Assembly (NCBI RefSeq): GCF_002128425.1
Contig: NZ_NESS01000010.1
Span: 1-64,000, forward strand
Length of the DNA stretch: 64,000 bases
Direction of reading: 5' to 3'
DNA from: Gottfriedia acidiceleris
GTDB lineage: Bacteria; Bacillota; Bacilli; Bacillales; Bacillaceae_G
The position numbers were made by a program, and so were the translations under genes. Under the pieces are notes generated by a model. It saw only the letters and a list, made by a program, of their open reading frames with translations, made no database searches and was not told where the DNA came from. Below are positions 9,389 through 17,883 of this stretch, piece by piece (position 1 is the first letter of the stretch; each line of letters begins with the position of its first letter).

Positions 9389-9421
9389 TTGCTAGAAAGA
9401 TGAAATGAAGATTAAAATTTT
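9389..9421. promoter_or_regulatory. Weaker copy of the 11-bp tandem repeat, upstream of the amidase
   Basis: ATGAAATGAAG at 9400-9410 is identical to a unit found at 12015-12025. The flanking 11-mers TTGCTAGAAAG and ATTAAAATTTT are degenerate. It lies 51-62 bases before the amidase start, the same spacing as in the three better copies. Confidence 0.5.
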
Positions 9422-10340
9422 AAAGACGTCGATCATTCCAAAAATTTAGTGAAAAATGTTCGTTCGGGTTATATACCTTAAATGCATACCCTTTTGCTCT
9501 TAAAAAACTAATAATTTCTGGTAGTGCATCCAATGTTGCTTGTTTTTCGTGTAGTAAAATAACCTCCTTATTTTTAGTTGCTTGCTTCTTCACTTCATTA
9601 ACAACTGTCGAAGCGTTAGCATTGTTCTCCCAATCATGTGTATCTACATTCCAATCCCAAATTTTCAATCCTGCGTTAACCGAATCATTACGAAGTTTTA
9701 AACTCAAACCTGGTCTCGATCCATAAGGAGCACGAACTAGTCGAGTGTTTTCACCTGTCACATGATTAATAATTGATAATGTTTGTTCCATTTCTGAAAC
9801 AAAAAAACCTTGTTTATAAAGTCGATGATATTTATGGGTCATACTATGAGCGCCAATGTAATTCCCTTCATGAGCCACTCTTTTTACTTCTTTTTGATGG
9901 TTATTTACGTTTTTTCCAATCATAAAGAAAGTCGCATTTATTTTTTCCCTGTTAAGTACATCAAGTATTTGGTTAGTCAGCGTACTCGGACCATCATCAA
10001 ATGTCAGATAGACTACTTTTTTCTGATCTAGTTTAATTTGTTGCTCGTTATTTGATTGATTGATTTTATTTTGTTGCTCTTGAAAGTTGAGCTTTTGACT
10101 AGTTTCTTTTGGTTTATTTAGTTTCCCGACCTCTGATTTCTTAGCAGTTGATTGTTTGACACTGTTTGTAGAGGTCTTTATTTGTACCTGTTCGCTTTCA
10201 GCACTTTTTGCAACATTTTCAACAGCAAATCCTTTAAATTTACCTACTAAATGGTAAATGAAGAATAATAGTAATACTGCACATAAACTTAAAATTGCTT
10301 TTTTTAACATCCTTTTTCTCTTTCTTTTACGGGATTTCAT
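9420..10340 (-). CDS. Polysaccharide deacetylase (NodB domain), membrane-anchored
   Basis: Metal-dependent deacetylase of cell-wall or chitin-like polysaccharide. A basic N-terminus (KSRKRKRKRMLKK) precedes a single membrane helix (residues ~14-32), then a low-complexity linker to about residue 105 and a NodB domain (~108-290). Its motifs are TFDDGPS (catalytic Asp and metal Asp), HSMTHKYH (metal His pair), RAPYGSRPG, WDWNVDTHDW and ILLHEK. The polar, lysine-rich linker suggests the domain works at the outer face of the membrane. It starts at ATG 10340 with only a modest ribosome site. Three 11-bp repeats lie 56-88 bases upstream, matching those before the sugar-binding protein and importer genes. 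Confidence 0.88.
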   Translation of the reverse strand: MKSRKRKRKRMLKKAILSLCAVLLLFFIYHLVGKFKGFAVENVAKSAESEQVQIKTSTNSVKQSTAKKSEVGKLNKPKETSQKLNFQEQQNKINQSNNEQQIKLDQKKVVYLTFDDGPSTLTNQILDVLNREKINATFFMIGKNVNNHQKEVKRVAHEGNYIGAHSMTHKYHRLYKQGFFVSEMEQTLSIINHVTGENTRLVRAPYGSRPGLSLKLRNDSVNAGLKIWDWNVDTHDWENNANASTVVNEVKKQATKNKEVILLHEKQATLDALPEIISFLRAKGYAFKVYNPNEHFSLNFWNDRRL

Positions 10341-10395
10341 CTTTCTTTCACCGCACTCTCCACTCCTTGAATATCTTTACAATAAAAATAAAGGT

Positions 10396-10428
10396 TCCAA
10401 ATAAAGATGAGATTAAGTTGAGATTAAG
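10396..10428. promoter_or_regulatory. Tandem 11-bp direct repeats upstream of the deacetylase
   Basis: Units TCCAAATAAAG, ATGAGATTAAG and TTGAGATTAAG lie head to tail with exact 11-bp spacing, about one helical turn. OmpR-family regulators typically bind such direct repeats, so these are candidate sites for the response regulator encoded at 13977-14657. Confidence 0.65.
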
Positions 10429-10493
10429 TATTAATGAAGAATGATAAAAGTTGACAAAAAAGGATCAAAATTCTGCTTGTTACTATTTCTGGA

Positions 10494-10522
10494 TAAAAAA
10501 AGAGACCATTTTATTGGTCTCC
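10494..10522 (-). terminator. Terminator of the sugar-binding protein gene
   Basis: Leftward, GGAGACC pairs with GGTCTC around AATAAAAT and is followed by seven T. Confidence 0.92.
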
Positions 10523-10541
10523 TAGAATTCTCTTTATCCTT

Positions 10542-11957
10542 CTACTCGTTTAAATAGGTCATTACTTTGTTCTGTATAATTTCTGCCACACTTTCCGCAG
10601 ATTTTTGACCATCAAAAAAGCTTGGCGTTTCCTCTGAGAGAATTTTTTGAACCTTCTCATTCCATCTTACTTCTGTGTTCGCTTCAGCAATCATCTGTTT
10701 AAGTGGTTGAAGCGACTCTTCTGTTACCGTTATCGGTCCGCCTTTGCCACCATTACCTTTTGTATTTTCTGCCTTTCCATCTATTACATCGGCAAATACC
10801 TTCTCATTTGCTTCAATATTCACAGTGAACATATCCCTTACTGATTGACTTTGTATTTCATAAGAAAGTAAAAATTTCAAGTAATCCCATGCTTCCATTT
10901 TGACAGTGGAATTTACATTCATCGCATATCGATCATATCCACTGAAGGTAACACCTGATTCTTTTTCAGAAGAATGTGGAAATTCGTAAATGGACGTATT
11001 ATTATTGTTATAAATAGCTGAACGCATTGCATAGTCGCTTGGAGAATAGATTGCTGAGCTTGTAAAATACGTTTTTGTTGGTTCGGTCGGTTGAGTCGAT
11101 AAAACGCCATCATCATACATTTTTTTTACTTGCTTGAGTAAATCAATAAATAACGAAGAATCAAATTTGGCTTCTTTTTTCTCCAAATCAACAAGTCGGT
11201 CGTAGTTTTCATCTGAGAAAACCAAAGGATTTAGGATACCTAAAGGTGAAACGTTCATCACAGTCTCAAGTCTCCCTTTCGTTTTTAGCTGTTTGCTTAT
11301 TTCTGTAAATCTAGTCCAAGTCCAATTTTGGCTGTCATCTATTTGGACGCCTGATTTCGAAATTGCCTCCTTATTTCCAAATAAAGCACCTAATGAAAAA
11401 TGCGTTGGTAAAATGTAAAGTCCACCATTTATTTTAGAATGTTCAAGAATGTTCATGTAATATTGACTTTTGTCAAAAGACGTATCGATATCAATGTATT
11501 GATTAAGATCAACAAAGGCATTTTTATCAATGTATCGATCAATCGGCAAACTTTGGTCGTTCAAGATGAATAAATCCGCACCTTTTCCAGATAGCACTTC
11601 TGTTGTCGTCTGATTCACGTATTTCTCAAGTTCAAGAAGAGACATTCCGCCACCGCCCGAAGCAAAGCTTTTCAGTTTAATCGTGATATTTGGATGTTTT
11701 TTTTCATATTCCTTCGCAGCCAATTCAAAGTCCGGAAATTTACCCATGACTGAGATCGTAATTGTTTTTTTCTCATCCTTGCTTACCTTTGACGAAAGAT
11801 CTTCTCGATTCATGACATTCACGGTGTCTTTATCACTATTCTTATCGTTATTTTGTTGGGTGTTATTACTTTCCTTACTTTGTGTTTTTCCAATACTACA
11901 ACCAACTAAACTAAACATTACGATTAAACTCATCATTAAAGCTACTATTCTTTTCAT
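10542..11957 (-). CDS. Extracellular sugar-binding lipoprotein of an ABC importer (family 1)
   Basis: Solute-binding lipoprotein that should deliver a carbohydrate to the two permeases encoded at 14740-16542. The signal peptide and lipobox are MKRIVALMMSLIVMFSLVGC (Cys 20 lipidated), followed by a polar Asn/Lys/Asp linker to about residue 60 and an SBP_bac_1 fold starting ITISVMGKFPDFELAAKEY. The C-terminal half contains SGYDRYAMNVNSTVKMEAWDYLKF, typical of family 1 proteins, though here the motifs are loose. At 471 residues it is somewhat longer than usual. It has its own 11-bp repeat promoter 47 bases upstream and its own terminator, and is separated from the importer operon by the histidine kinase. 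The substrate cannot be read from sequence. Confidence 0.85.
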   Translation of the reverse strand: MKRIVALMMSLIVMFSLVGCSIGKTQSKESNNTQQNNDKNSDKDTVNVMNREDLSSKVSKDEKKTITISVMGKFPDFELAAKEYEKKHPNITIKLKSFASGGGGMSLLELEKYVNQTTTEVLSGKGADLFILNDQSLPIDRYIDKNAFVDLNQYIDIDTSFDKSQYYMNILEHSKINGGLYILPTHFSLGALFGNKEAISKSGVQIDDSQNWTWTRFTEISKQLKTKGRLETVMNVSPLGILNPLVFSDENYDRLVDLEKKEAKFDSSLFIDLLKQVKKMYDDGVLSTQPTEPTKTYFTSSAIYSPSDYAMRSAIYNNNNTSIYEFPHSSEKESGVTFSGYDRYAMNVNSTVKMEAWDYLKFLLSYEIQSQSVRDMFTVNIEANEKVFADVIDGKAENTKGNGGKGGPITVTEESLQPLKQMIAEANTEVRWNEKVQKILSEETPSFFDGQKSAESVAEIIQNKVMTYLNE

Positions 11958-12003
11958 TTTTTCATCTCCATTTCACTTATTAAGTTAAAGTAAGAATAAA
12001 CTC

Positions 12004-12036
12004 TTCAAATAAAGATGAAATGAAGATGAAATCAAG
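12004..12036. promoter_or_regulatory. Tandem 11-bp direct repeats upstream of the sugar-binding protein
   Basis: TTCAAATAAAG, ATGAAATGAAG and ATGAAATCAAG lie head to tail with exact 11-bp spacing, ending 47 bases before the start codon. Same motif as at 10396, 16608 and (weak) 9389. Confidence 0.7.
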
Positions 12037-12105
12037 TTTTTTAAAAGATTGATAAAAATTTTAACATAATAAAAGGTCGGTTAATTCTAGGAGCGTTGGC
12101 TTGAA

Positions 12106-12133
12106 ATAAAAAGTCGCCCTTTAACTAGGGCGA
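12106..12133 (-). terminator. Terminator after the histidine kinase
   Basis: Leftward, TCGCCCT pairs with AGGGCGA around a short loop and is followed by CTTTTTATT. Confidence 0.85.
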
Positions 12134-12159
12134 TCCAATTAAATATTCCAAACATATTT

Positions 12160-13980
12160 TTACTTATTTTTATTTAAGCAAAAGTAAAATAATACGCCAT
12201 CCGATGTATTCATGACCCCGTATTGCGCACCATGTAATTCTAATATATTTTTCGAAATGGCAAGTCCTAACCCAGTACTTCCTTCTGAACGATGTCGGGA
12301 CGTATCACCACGATAGAAACGTTCCCAAATCCTTTCTAATTGGTCCTTTGGAATATGTGAGCCCTTATTTTCCACGCATACTTTCACTTGTTCATCTTCA
12401 ATTGTCGTTGAGATATAAATATGTTCATGAACAGGGGTATAACGGATTGCGTTTGTAATATAGTTCGTAATGACTTGTTCAATTCGATGTTGATTAGCGA
12501 ATACTTCAATTGATGCTAAGTCTTTATGAACTGTTAGTTCCTTTTTCTCAATTTCTACAGATAATTGATTACAAACATAATCAATTACTATATCAATAAA
12601 AAAGGGTTCCATTTTCATTTTATACGTTCCAGACTCGTATTTTGCTAGTTCAAGCATATCAACGATTAATAGATCCATCTTGTCGACTTCTTTTTCCATC
12701 GCTTCAAAATAGTAATCCTTCTTATGACTCGCAACACCGTCTTTTAGTATCGATATACAGCTTTTCATAATACTGAGTGGTGTCTTCAATTCATGCGAAA
12801 CACCTGAAATGAACTCTTTTCTTGTATTTTCTAATTGTTTTTCTTTCTCAATATCTTGTTTTAATTGTGTAATATGAGAATGTAAAGTATTCGAAAGCAA
12901 ATTAATATTTTGTGATAAATCACCAATCTCGTCTTTCGAATGATATTCAATTCGTTCTGAAAAATCTAAATGTGCAATTTTGCTAGTTGTATCGTTTATT
13001 CTTAATAAAGGTCTTGCAATTTTGAGTGAATAGTAAATTGACGCCAAAATTGTAAGAAGTAAAACGAATGCTATGATATAAACAAAATAATCTTTTACCA
13101 TTTGAACAGCTTCATCTACTGGTTGTAAGGAAGCCATCGAAAAAATATAATTTGTTTCACCATTTTTATCTTTAATCGGATCGATAAACAATTTATATTT
13201 AATTCCATTTTGTTCATAATCAAGCGTTTTGAAAGTTGTGTATTGGTTTTTTTCATCAAACAAAAGACTTGTTTGGAATTCATTAATACGATCCATTAAT
13301 AAACTATTACTATATATGATGCTTGAGACATCATTACGATTAGGAACACGTACATCTTGTATGTTTCCCTTTGTTCGGTTGATTCGATAATTAGTGACAT
13401 ATTTTTGGGTTAATTCTACTTTCTCTTTTAAATTGAAATGTTGATTAGTAGGCTTTAATTCTTTTTCAATGTTTGTCCAAATATATTGATTTATCCAATA
13501 TGAATTATTCTGTACTGAATATAGATAGAATGGGATCATTCTATTGTTTTTTTCAACAGTATATATATCCACACTATCACCTTTTGAAATCGAAAGCGTA
13601 TCTTTTAAAAAATCTTCAGCTTTAAAAAAATGATATAAAGGAACTCTTAAAAAATGATATGAACTTTTATCTTCTACTATTTTAATTTCCGCATAATAAT
13701 CATTTGCTGTTTTTATATTTCCATTGTGATCTAATGTAGTAATCCATGTATTTTGAGCACGATAAAAGTCTTGCTCTAATTGCTGGATTGTTTGAACATT
13801 ACCTTCGCTTTTTAGGTATTGTTTCTCAAATGATTTGATACTTGATTTTAGATCATTTACTTTTCGATTTGCATAGTATTGTTTAAAAAAGATAGTTTGA
13901 CCAATATAAATAGATCCAGTGATAAGCAAACACAAAGTTGTTGTTAATAAAAATAGTTTTAAGACTATACCGAATTTCAT
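12160..13980 (-). CDS. Sensor histidine kinase with a large extracytoplasmic domain
   Basis: Membrane sensor paired with the response regulator just upstream. Helix 1 is at residues ~5-30, an extracytoplasmic sensor region spans ~32-297, helix 2 is ~298-320, a HAMP linker follows (~322-375), and the HisKA box is FISGVSHELKTPLS with the phospho-acceptor His near 396. The HATPase domain (~480-600) has ITNYITNAIRYTP (N box) and GLGLAISKN (G2 box). The extracytoplasmic region has no recognisable PAS/Cache motif that I can name. The ATG overlaps the response-regulator stop by four bases (ATGA), so translation is coupled. Location in a sugar-importer operon suggests that it senses the sugar or wall fragment, alone or through the binding protein. 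Confidence 0.9.
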   Translation of the reverse strand: MKFGIVLKLFLLTTTLCLLITGSIYIGQTIFFKQYYANRKVNDLKSSIKSFEKQYLKSEGNVQTIQQLEQDFYRAQNTWITTLDHNGNIKTANDYYAEIKIVEDKSSYHFLRVPLYHFFKAEDFLKDTLSISKGDSVDIYTVEKNNRMIPFYLYSVQNNSYWINQYIWTNIEKELKPTNQHFNLKEKVELTQKYVTNYRINRTKGNIQDVRVPNRNDVSSIIYSNSLLMDRINEFQTSLLFDEKNQYTTFKTLDYEQNGIKYKLFIDPIKDKNGETNYIFSMASLQPVDEAVQMVKDYFVYIIAFVLLLTILASIYYSLKIARPLLRINDTTSKIAHLDFSERIEYHSKDEIGDLSQNINLLSNTLHSHITQLKQDIEKEKQLENTRKEFISGVSHELKTPLSIMKSCISILKDGVASHKKDYYFEAMEKEVDKMDLLIVDMLELAKYESGTYKMKMEPFFIDIVIDYVCNQLSVEIEKKELTVHKDLASIEVFANQHRIEQVITNYITNAIRYTPVHEHIYISTTIEDEQVKVCVENKGSHIPKDQLERIWERFYRGDTSRHRSEGSTGLGLAISKNILELHGAQYGVMNTSDGVLFYFCLNKNK

Positions 13981-14657
13981 AGGGTTTCCTCAAATTTATA
14001 TCCGGTTCGAATGATCGTTGAAATCAGTTTTGATTTACTGCCTAATTTTGCACGTAAATTACGTATATGTGTATTAATTGTTCGATCATCCCCATTGTAG
14101 TCATAACCCCAAACCTTTTGCACTAGTTGTTCCCTGGTAATCACAATCCCATGATTTTGCATTAAATAAGTTAATATTTCAAATTCAGTATGGGTTAAAT
14201 TGATAAAGACTCCATCTACTTTGACTTTCCTAGAAGAAAAATCGACTGAGATACCATTTTTGGTTAATGTTTCGTTTGAAGGCTCATTTATTTTATATCG
14301 ACTTTCAAGCAAACGTTTAACTCTGGCAAGCAAAATTGGTGGACTATAAGGCTTTGTAACGTAGTCATCGGCTCCTAACTCAAACCCAAGCAGTGTATCA
14401 TCTTCATCAACCCGTGCTGTTAACATGATGATAGGAACATTGGAAGTCTTTCGAATTCTTCTACAAACTGCCCACCCATCAACCTTTGGTAACATGATAT
14501 CAAGAATAATGAGATGAAAATCTTGTACTTGAAATAACTCTAATGCTTGTTCACCATCAATCGCTTCAATTACTTCATGACCTTCATTTACTAAATAATC
14601 TTTTACGATTTCACGTAAAATTGTTTCATCTTCTACTATTAATATTTTATATGGCAT
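13977..14657 (-). CDS. OmpR-family response regulator
   Basis: Two-domain regulator of 226 residues. The receiver (1-115) has the acidic pair in VEDE, the phospho-acceptor Asp in LIILDIMLPKVDGW (about residue 53), the conserved Thr in LTARV and Lys in VTKPYSP. The winged-helix effector (~130-222) has EILTYLMQNHG, TREQLVQKVWGYDYNGDDR and RNLRAKLG...RTGYKF. It is the likely ligand of the 11-bp direct repeats in front of the importer operon, the binding-protein gene, the deacetylase gene and perhaps the amidase gene. It follows the MalG-type permease gene by 82 bases with no terminator seen, so it is probably in that operon. Confidence 0.92.
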   Translation of the reverse strand: MPYKILIVEDETILREIVKDYLVNEGHEVIEAIDGEQALELFQVQDFHLIILDIMLPKVDGWAVCRRIRKTSNVPIIMLTARVDEDDTLLGFELGADDYVTKPYSPPILLARVKRLLESRYKINEPSNETLTKNGISVDFSSRKVKVDGVFINLTHTEFEILTYLMQNHGIVITREQLVQKVWGYDYNGDDRTINTHIRNLRAKLGSKSKLISTIIRTGYKFEETL

Positions 14658-14739
14658 GATCTATCCACGCTCACTTTCTATGCTCTCCCATACTACTATT
14701 TTATCCAACAAGGAATTTTCTTAAATAGTCATGGATCCA

Positions 14740-15642
14740 TTAATCTTTTGCTCCTGATAATTGAATTCCTTTGATTAAATATTTTTTTGCGAATCCAAAA
14801 ATCAATAACATTGGTGCCATATAAAGAATTGATGCTGCGAAACCAACCCCTCTTGTATCTTGGATGATTTGAGATAAATAAAGTGATAATGGATATTTTG
14901 ATGGATTATCTAGAAAAATAAGTGGTTGTTCGACCATGTTCCAATAATCGGCGAATAATAACACAACTAGCGCTGCAAGTCCTGGTCGAATAAGTGGTAA
15001 AATGATCTTAATAAAAATTGCAAAATGACCAGCCCCATCTATTTTTGCAGCTTCGATATATGAATAAGGTATCGTCATGACGAATTGTCTGAGCATAAAC
15101 ACACCAAACGCACCAAATATTCCAGGGAAAATGATGGCTCCAAAACTATTTAAGATCCCTAATTGATCCGCAATAAGATAATTCGGTACAAGTGTTACTT
15201 GAAAAGGCATCAACATAGTAATCATATACACTAAAAATAATGCGTCTCTTCCTTTGAACTTTAGTTTTCCAAAGACATATGCAGCAAGCGATGCAACGAT
15301 CAGCTGACCTAATATGATTGGGAAGACCATTAGGACGGAATTCCCATAAAATTTCATATTTGATTGTTCTTTATCAATGAATGATTGTTTCTTGTCAAAG
15401 AAGACCTTATATTGTTCAAACGAAAATTGTTTAGGAATCAACTTCAAATGCACGAACGAATCTTTGTGTCCTGTATTATTATCTTGTTGAACTCCATTTT
15501 CTGAAGGATAATGACCGAGCATTTCATTTTCTGTCATAAAAGAATTTGAAAACGTAAAAACGACTGGAAAAATCATCATTATTGACATAATTAATAAAAA
15601 AAAGGTTAAAATCCATTTGCGAATTAAACTATTGAATTTCAT
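14740..15642 (-). CDS. Carbohydrate ABC transporter permease (MalG type)
   Basis: Inner-membrane permease of a CUT1 sugar importer. There are about six helices (first at residues ~10-30), an unusually polar extracytoplasmic loop after helix 1 (residues ~40-85, ENGVQQDNNTGHKDS), and the EAA loop EAAKIDGAGHFAIFIKIILPL near residues 200-220. The start chosen is ATG 15642, 8 bases after GAGAGG; a GTG at 15651 lies inside that site. The product is 300 residues. It follows the MalF-type gene by 18 bases. No ATPase gene is present; such importers often share an MsmX-type ATPase encoded elsewhere. Confidence 0.9.
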   Translation of the reverse strand: MKFNSLIRKWILTFFLLIMSIMMIFPVVFTFSNSFMTENEMLGHYPSENGVQQDNNTGHKDSFVHLKLIPKQFSFEQYKVFFDKKQSFIDKEQSNMKFYGNSVLMVFPIILGQLIVASLAAYVFGKLKFKGRDALFLVYMITMLMPFQVTLVPNYLIADQLGILNSFGAIIFPGIFGAFGVFMLRQFVMTIPYSYIEAAKIDGAGHFAIFIKIILPLIRPGLAALVVLLFADYWNMVEQPLIFLDNPSKYPLSLYLSQIIQDTRGVGFAASILYMAPMLLIFGFAKKYLIKGIQLSGAKD

Positions 15643-15660
15643 CCTGTTCACCTCTCATTC

Positions 15661-16542
15661 TTAATTCATAAACTTACGATATCGACTTTCAATTGCGAAG
15701 AATACCAACACTAGAATTAAAATACATAAGACCATTAAAGACGCAGCAGCGGTTAGTTTTTGAACGTTTAATGAAGTAAACATATTGTTCATATAGTGCT
15801 GGATCGTATAAATACGATCATATGGATAATCACCTGCGATTAGATAGGTTTCACGGAATACTTTGAAGGAGTTAATAGTACTCATTAAAAAAACAAAAAA
15901 CATCGTTGGCGTTAAGTAAACGAGAGTGACCTGTCTAAATTTAAATAAACGACCTGCACCTTCGAGATCGGCTATCTCATAATAATCTTTTGGAATATTT
16001 TGAAGTCCAGCTAAGAATAGGATTAAGTTGTAGCCAATGTTTTTCCATAAATATACGATGGATACAACTGCGATCGACCAATCTGAATTCATCCAATCGA
16101 CTTGTGTAAAGCCTAAATTCACCAACCAGGAATTAAAAATACCGTTCCAATCAAATAAAATTTGCCATAGCATAACGATCGAAGCGACTGGTACAACAAT
16201 TGGTAAGATAAATGAACTGATTATGACATTTTTAAATAATACTTTTTGATGCAAGCAAAGTGCCAGTAGTAAAGAAATCCCAATTACAAGTGGGACGTTG
16301 ATTGCTGTAAACCAAAATGTATTTGACGCAGCCCTTAAAAATGAAGAACTTGCTAATAGCTCTTTATAATTGAAAAGACCAACGAAAGAACCCCCAACCG
16401 CTCCATCTTTAAATGAATAAATTGTTCCCATAACAAATGGGATTAAATAGAATAGGGAAAAACCAAATAAACTAGGTAATAAGAAAAATGCTGCAACTTT
16501 ACCATCGTTATTTAATCTTTTACGAATGTTCATTGTACTCAC
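15661..16542 (-). CDS. Carbohydrate ABC transporter permease (MalF type)
   Basis: First gene of the importer operon, a CUT1 permease of 293 residues with six helices. Seen are FFLLPSLFGFSLFYLIPF near the N-terminus, the EAA loop EIADLEGAGRLFKFRQVTLVYLTP near residue 205, and a final helix near residue 275. GTG at 16542 or ATG at 16533 may be the start; an AAAGAAG-type site precedes both. Three near-perfect 11-bp repeats lie 66 bases upstream. Together with the MalG protein and the lipoprotein encoded at 10542 it should form the importer, but the genes are split by the two-component system. Confidence 0.9.
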   Translation of the reverse strand: MSTMNIRKRLNNDGKVAAFFLLPSLFGFSLFYLIPFVMGTIYSFKDGAVGGSFVGLFNYKELLASSSFLRAASNTFWFTAINVPLVIGISLLLALCLHQKVLFKNVIISSFILPIVVPVASIVMLWQILFDWNGIFNSWLVNLGFTQVDWMNSDWSIAVVSIVYLWKNIGYNLILFLAGLQNIPKDYYEIADLEGAGRLFKFRQVTLVYLTPTMFFVFLMSTINSFKVFRETYLIAGDYPYDRIYTIQHYMNNMFTSLNVQKLTAAASLMVLCILILVLVFFAIESRYRKFMN

Positions 16543-16607
16543 TTCTTTCTTTAATTGAGTAATTATTATTTGTTTAATAATTCTCCTTGAGAAAGAAGTT
16601 TATCTTA

Positions 16608-16640
16608 ATGAGATAAAGATGAGATAAAGATGAAATAAAG
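16608..16640. promoter_or_regulatory. Three near-perfect 11-bp tandem repeats upstream of the importer operon
   Basis: ATGAGATAAAG, ATGAGATAAAG and ATGAAATAAAG lie head to tail; the first two are identical and the third differs at one base. This is the best copy of the motif. The near end is 66 bases before the first start codon, where an activator of the OmpR family would be expected. Confidence 0.75.
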
Positions 16641-16669
16641 ATTTGGCGAAAAAGTGAATTATTAAACAA

Positions 16670-16714
16670 TAAAAACTGAGAAAGTAGACTTGCAAACTCT
16701 CTCAGTTTTTATTT
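16670..16714 (-). terminator. Terminator downstream of the propeller lipoprotein gene
   Basis: AAAAACTGAGA pairs with TCTCAGTTTTT around a loop of about 18 bases, with A/T runs on both sides. It could work in both directions but serves the leftward gene ending at 16793. Confidence 0.75.
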
Positions 16715-16792
16715 ATTTTTCATGTGTTTTAATATTGATTTGCCACTTGAATCATCAGTAAAAATAGACAGTCAGCATATATAAATTTGACT

Positions 16793-17815
16793 TTATTCCA
16801 CAATTTTAACTACAGGTTTCAAATCAGAATAATAACTTACTAGTAATTTCCCGCTCGAAGAAAAACTAATCAGATTAGGTTGAGTTTTTATTTTAACTTC
16901 CAAGCTCCTTATGCCCTTATTCGAAAGTTGATACATACCGAATTCCTTATCATCGATGATTGCTAGAGAATTACCATGTACATCGAATGAATTTATATAT
17001 AGTGAATGTGTATCAACATCTACAAATTCTTTTTCATTTATATCGTAATACCCAAAGTGTTGATTATTCCAAAATTTAAAATCGTCAAAGTGAATCGCAA
17101 AGATTTTATTATTTGTTAGCTTTGCATAACCTGGGTATTTGAAAGGTGATTCATATGATTTTATCTGACCAGTTTTTAGATCATATACATAGTAATACCC
17201 TTTATCGCTTATAGAGTCTGTCCATACTAGTTTTCCCTCTGCCATATGAACAAAGTTATTATATAATTGTAAATTATTTATTTTTGCTACATCTTTATAT
17301 GTATTGTGCTTTAAATCATATATTCGTATAACGCTTTCTCTTTTTTCTTTTACATAAACAAATGCAACGTAATCTTTATATAAAAATGGTGCATCAGCTG
17401 TGTATAGACCAGGAACAGATGCGGAAATCTTAGTTATTTTCTTCGTTTTTTTATTCATCACATACGTTTTATTTCTTTCCCCATCAGCAACTGCATCTAC
17501 CCAGATTAGCCAATCCTTATTTACCATACTACCTTGGATCATCGGATCAGAAAATTTCGATTTGAAAATTGAAGTTATTTTTTTTGTTTTCATATTCATT
17601 TGAATTAACTTATTTGTTCCGGTACTTTTATCATTTACAGTTGCATAAAGTTCGTCCTTATATAGCGAAGGATTCGAAAAATCTTGATACGGTATCTCAA
17701 TACTTTTGACTTGATACTGTTGGTCATGGTCAATTCGTTTAATTACTTCTTCTTTTGAAAGCCCGCATCCACTTAAAAGTAATAACGAGCTAAGTAATGC
17801 AATTGACTTTCTCAT
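16793..17815 (-). CDS. Lipoprotein with a predicted beta-propeller-like domain, function unknown
   Basis: Lipoprotein signal MRKSIALLSSLLLLSGC with Cys 17, then about 320 residues built of repeating strands such as LIQMNMKTKKITSIFKS, YVMNKKTKKITKIS, IRIYDLKHNTYKDV and YYVYDLKTGQIKSY. These look like propeller blades (TolB/DUF5050-like). I do not recognise a specific family. The product is probably attached to the outer face of the membrane. The ATG at 17815 follows TAGGAGC. The gene sits between two terminators, so it is monocistronic. No catalytic motif is visible. Confidence 0.7.
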   Translation of the reverse strand: MRKSIALLSSLLLLSGCGLSKEEVIKRIDHDQQYQVKSIEIPYQDFSNPSLYKDELYATVNDKSTGTNKLIQMNMKTKKITSIFKSKFSDPMIQGSMVNKDWLIWVDAVADGERNKTYVMNKKTKKITKISASVPGLYTADAPFLYKDYVAFVYVKEKRESVIRIYDLKHNTYKDVAKINNLQLYNNFVHMAEGKLVWTDSISDKGYYYVYDLKTGQIKSYESPFKYPGYAKLTNNKIFAIHFDDFKFWNNQHFGYYDINEKEFVDVDTHSLYINSFDVHGNSLAIIDDKEFGMYQLSNKGIRSLEVKIKTQPNLISFSSSGKLLVSYYSDLKPVVKIVE

Positions 17816-17840
17816 AAGTTGCTCCTAAAAAAATTAATAT

Positions 17841-17875
17841 TAAAAAGACAAGCCAAGCTCAATTGCTGGCTTGTA
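17841..17875 (-). terminator. Terminator after the Vpr-like subtilase gene
   Basis: Leftward, ACAAGCCA pairs with TGGCTTGT around an 11-base loop, followed by CTTTTT. Confidence 0.92.
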
Positions 17876-17883
17876 CCAAAAAA

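Noticed and set aside
10451-10490. TTGACA followed by AT-rich sequence, as a rightward promoter
   Set aside because: No acceptable -10 at 16-18 bases and no rightward gene downstream.
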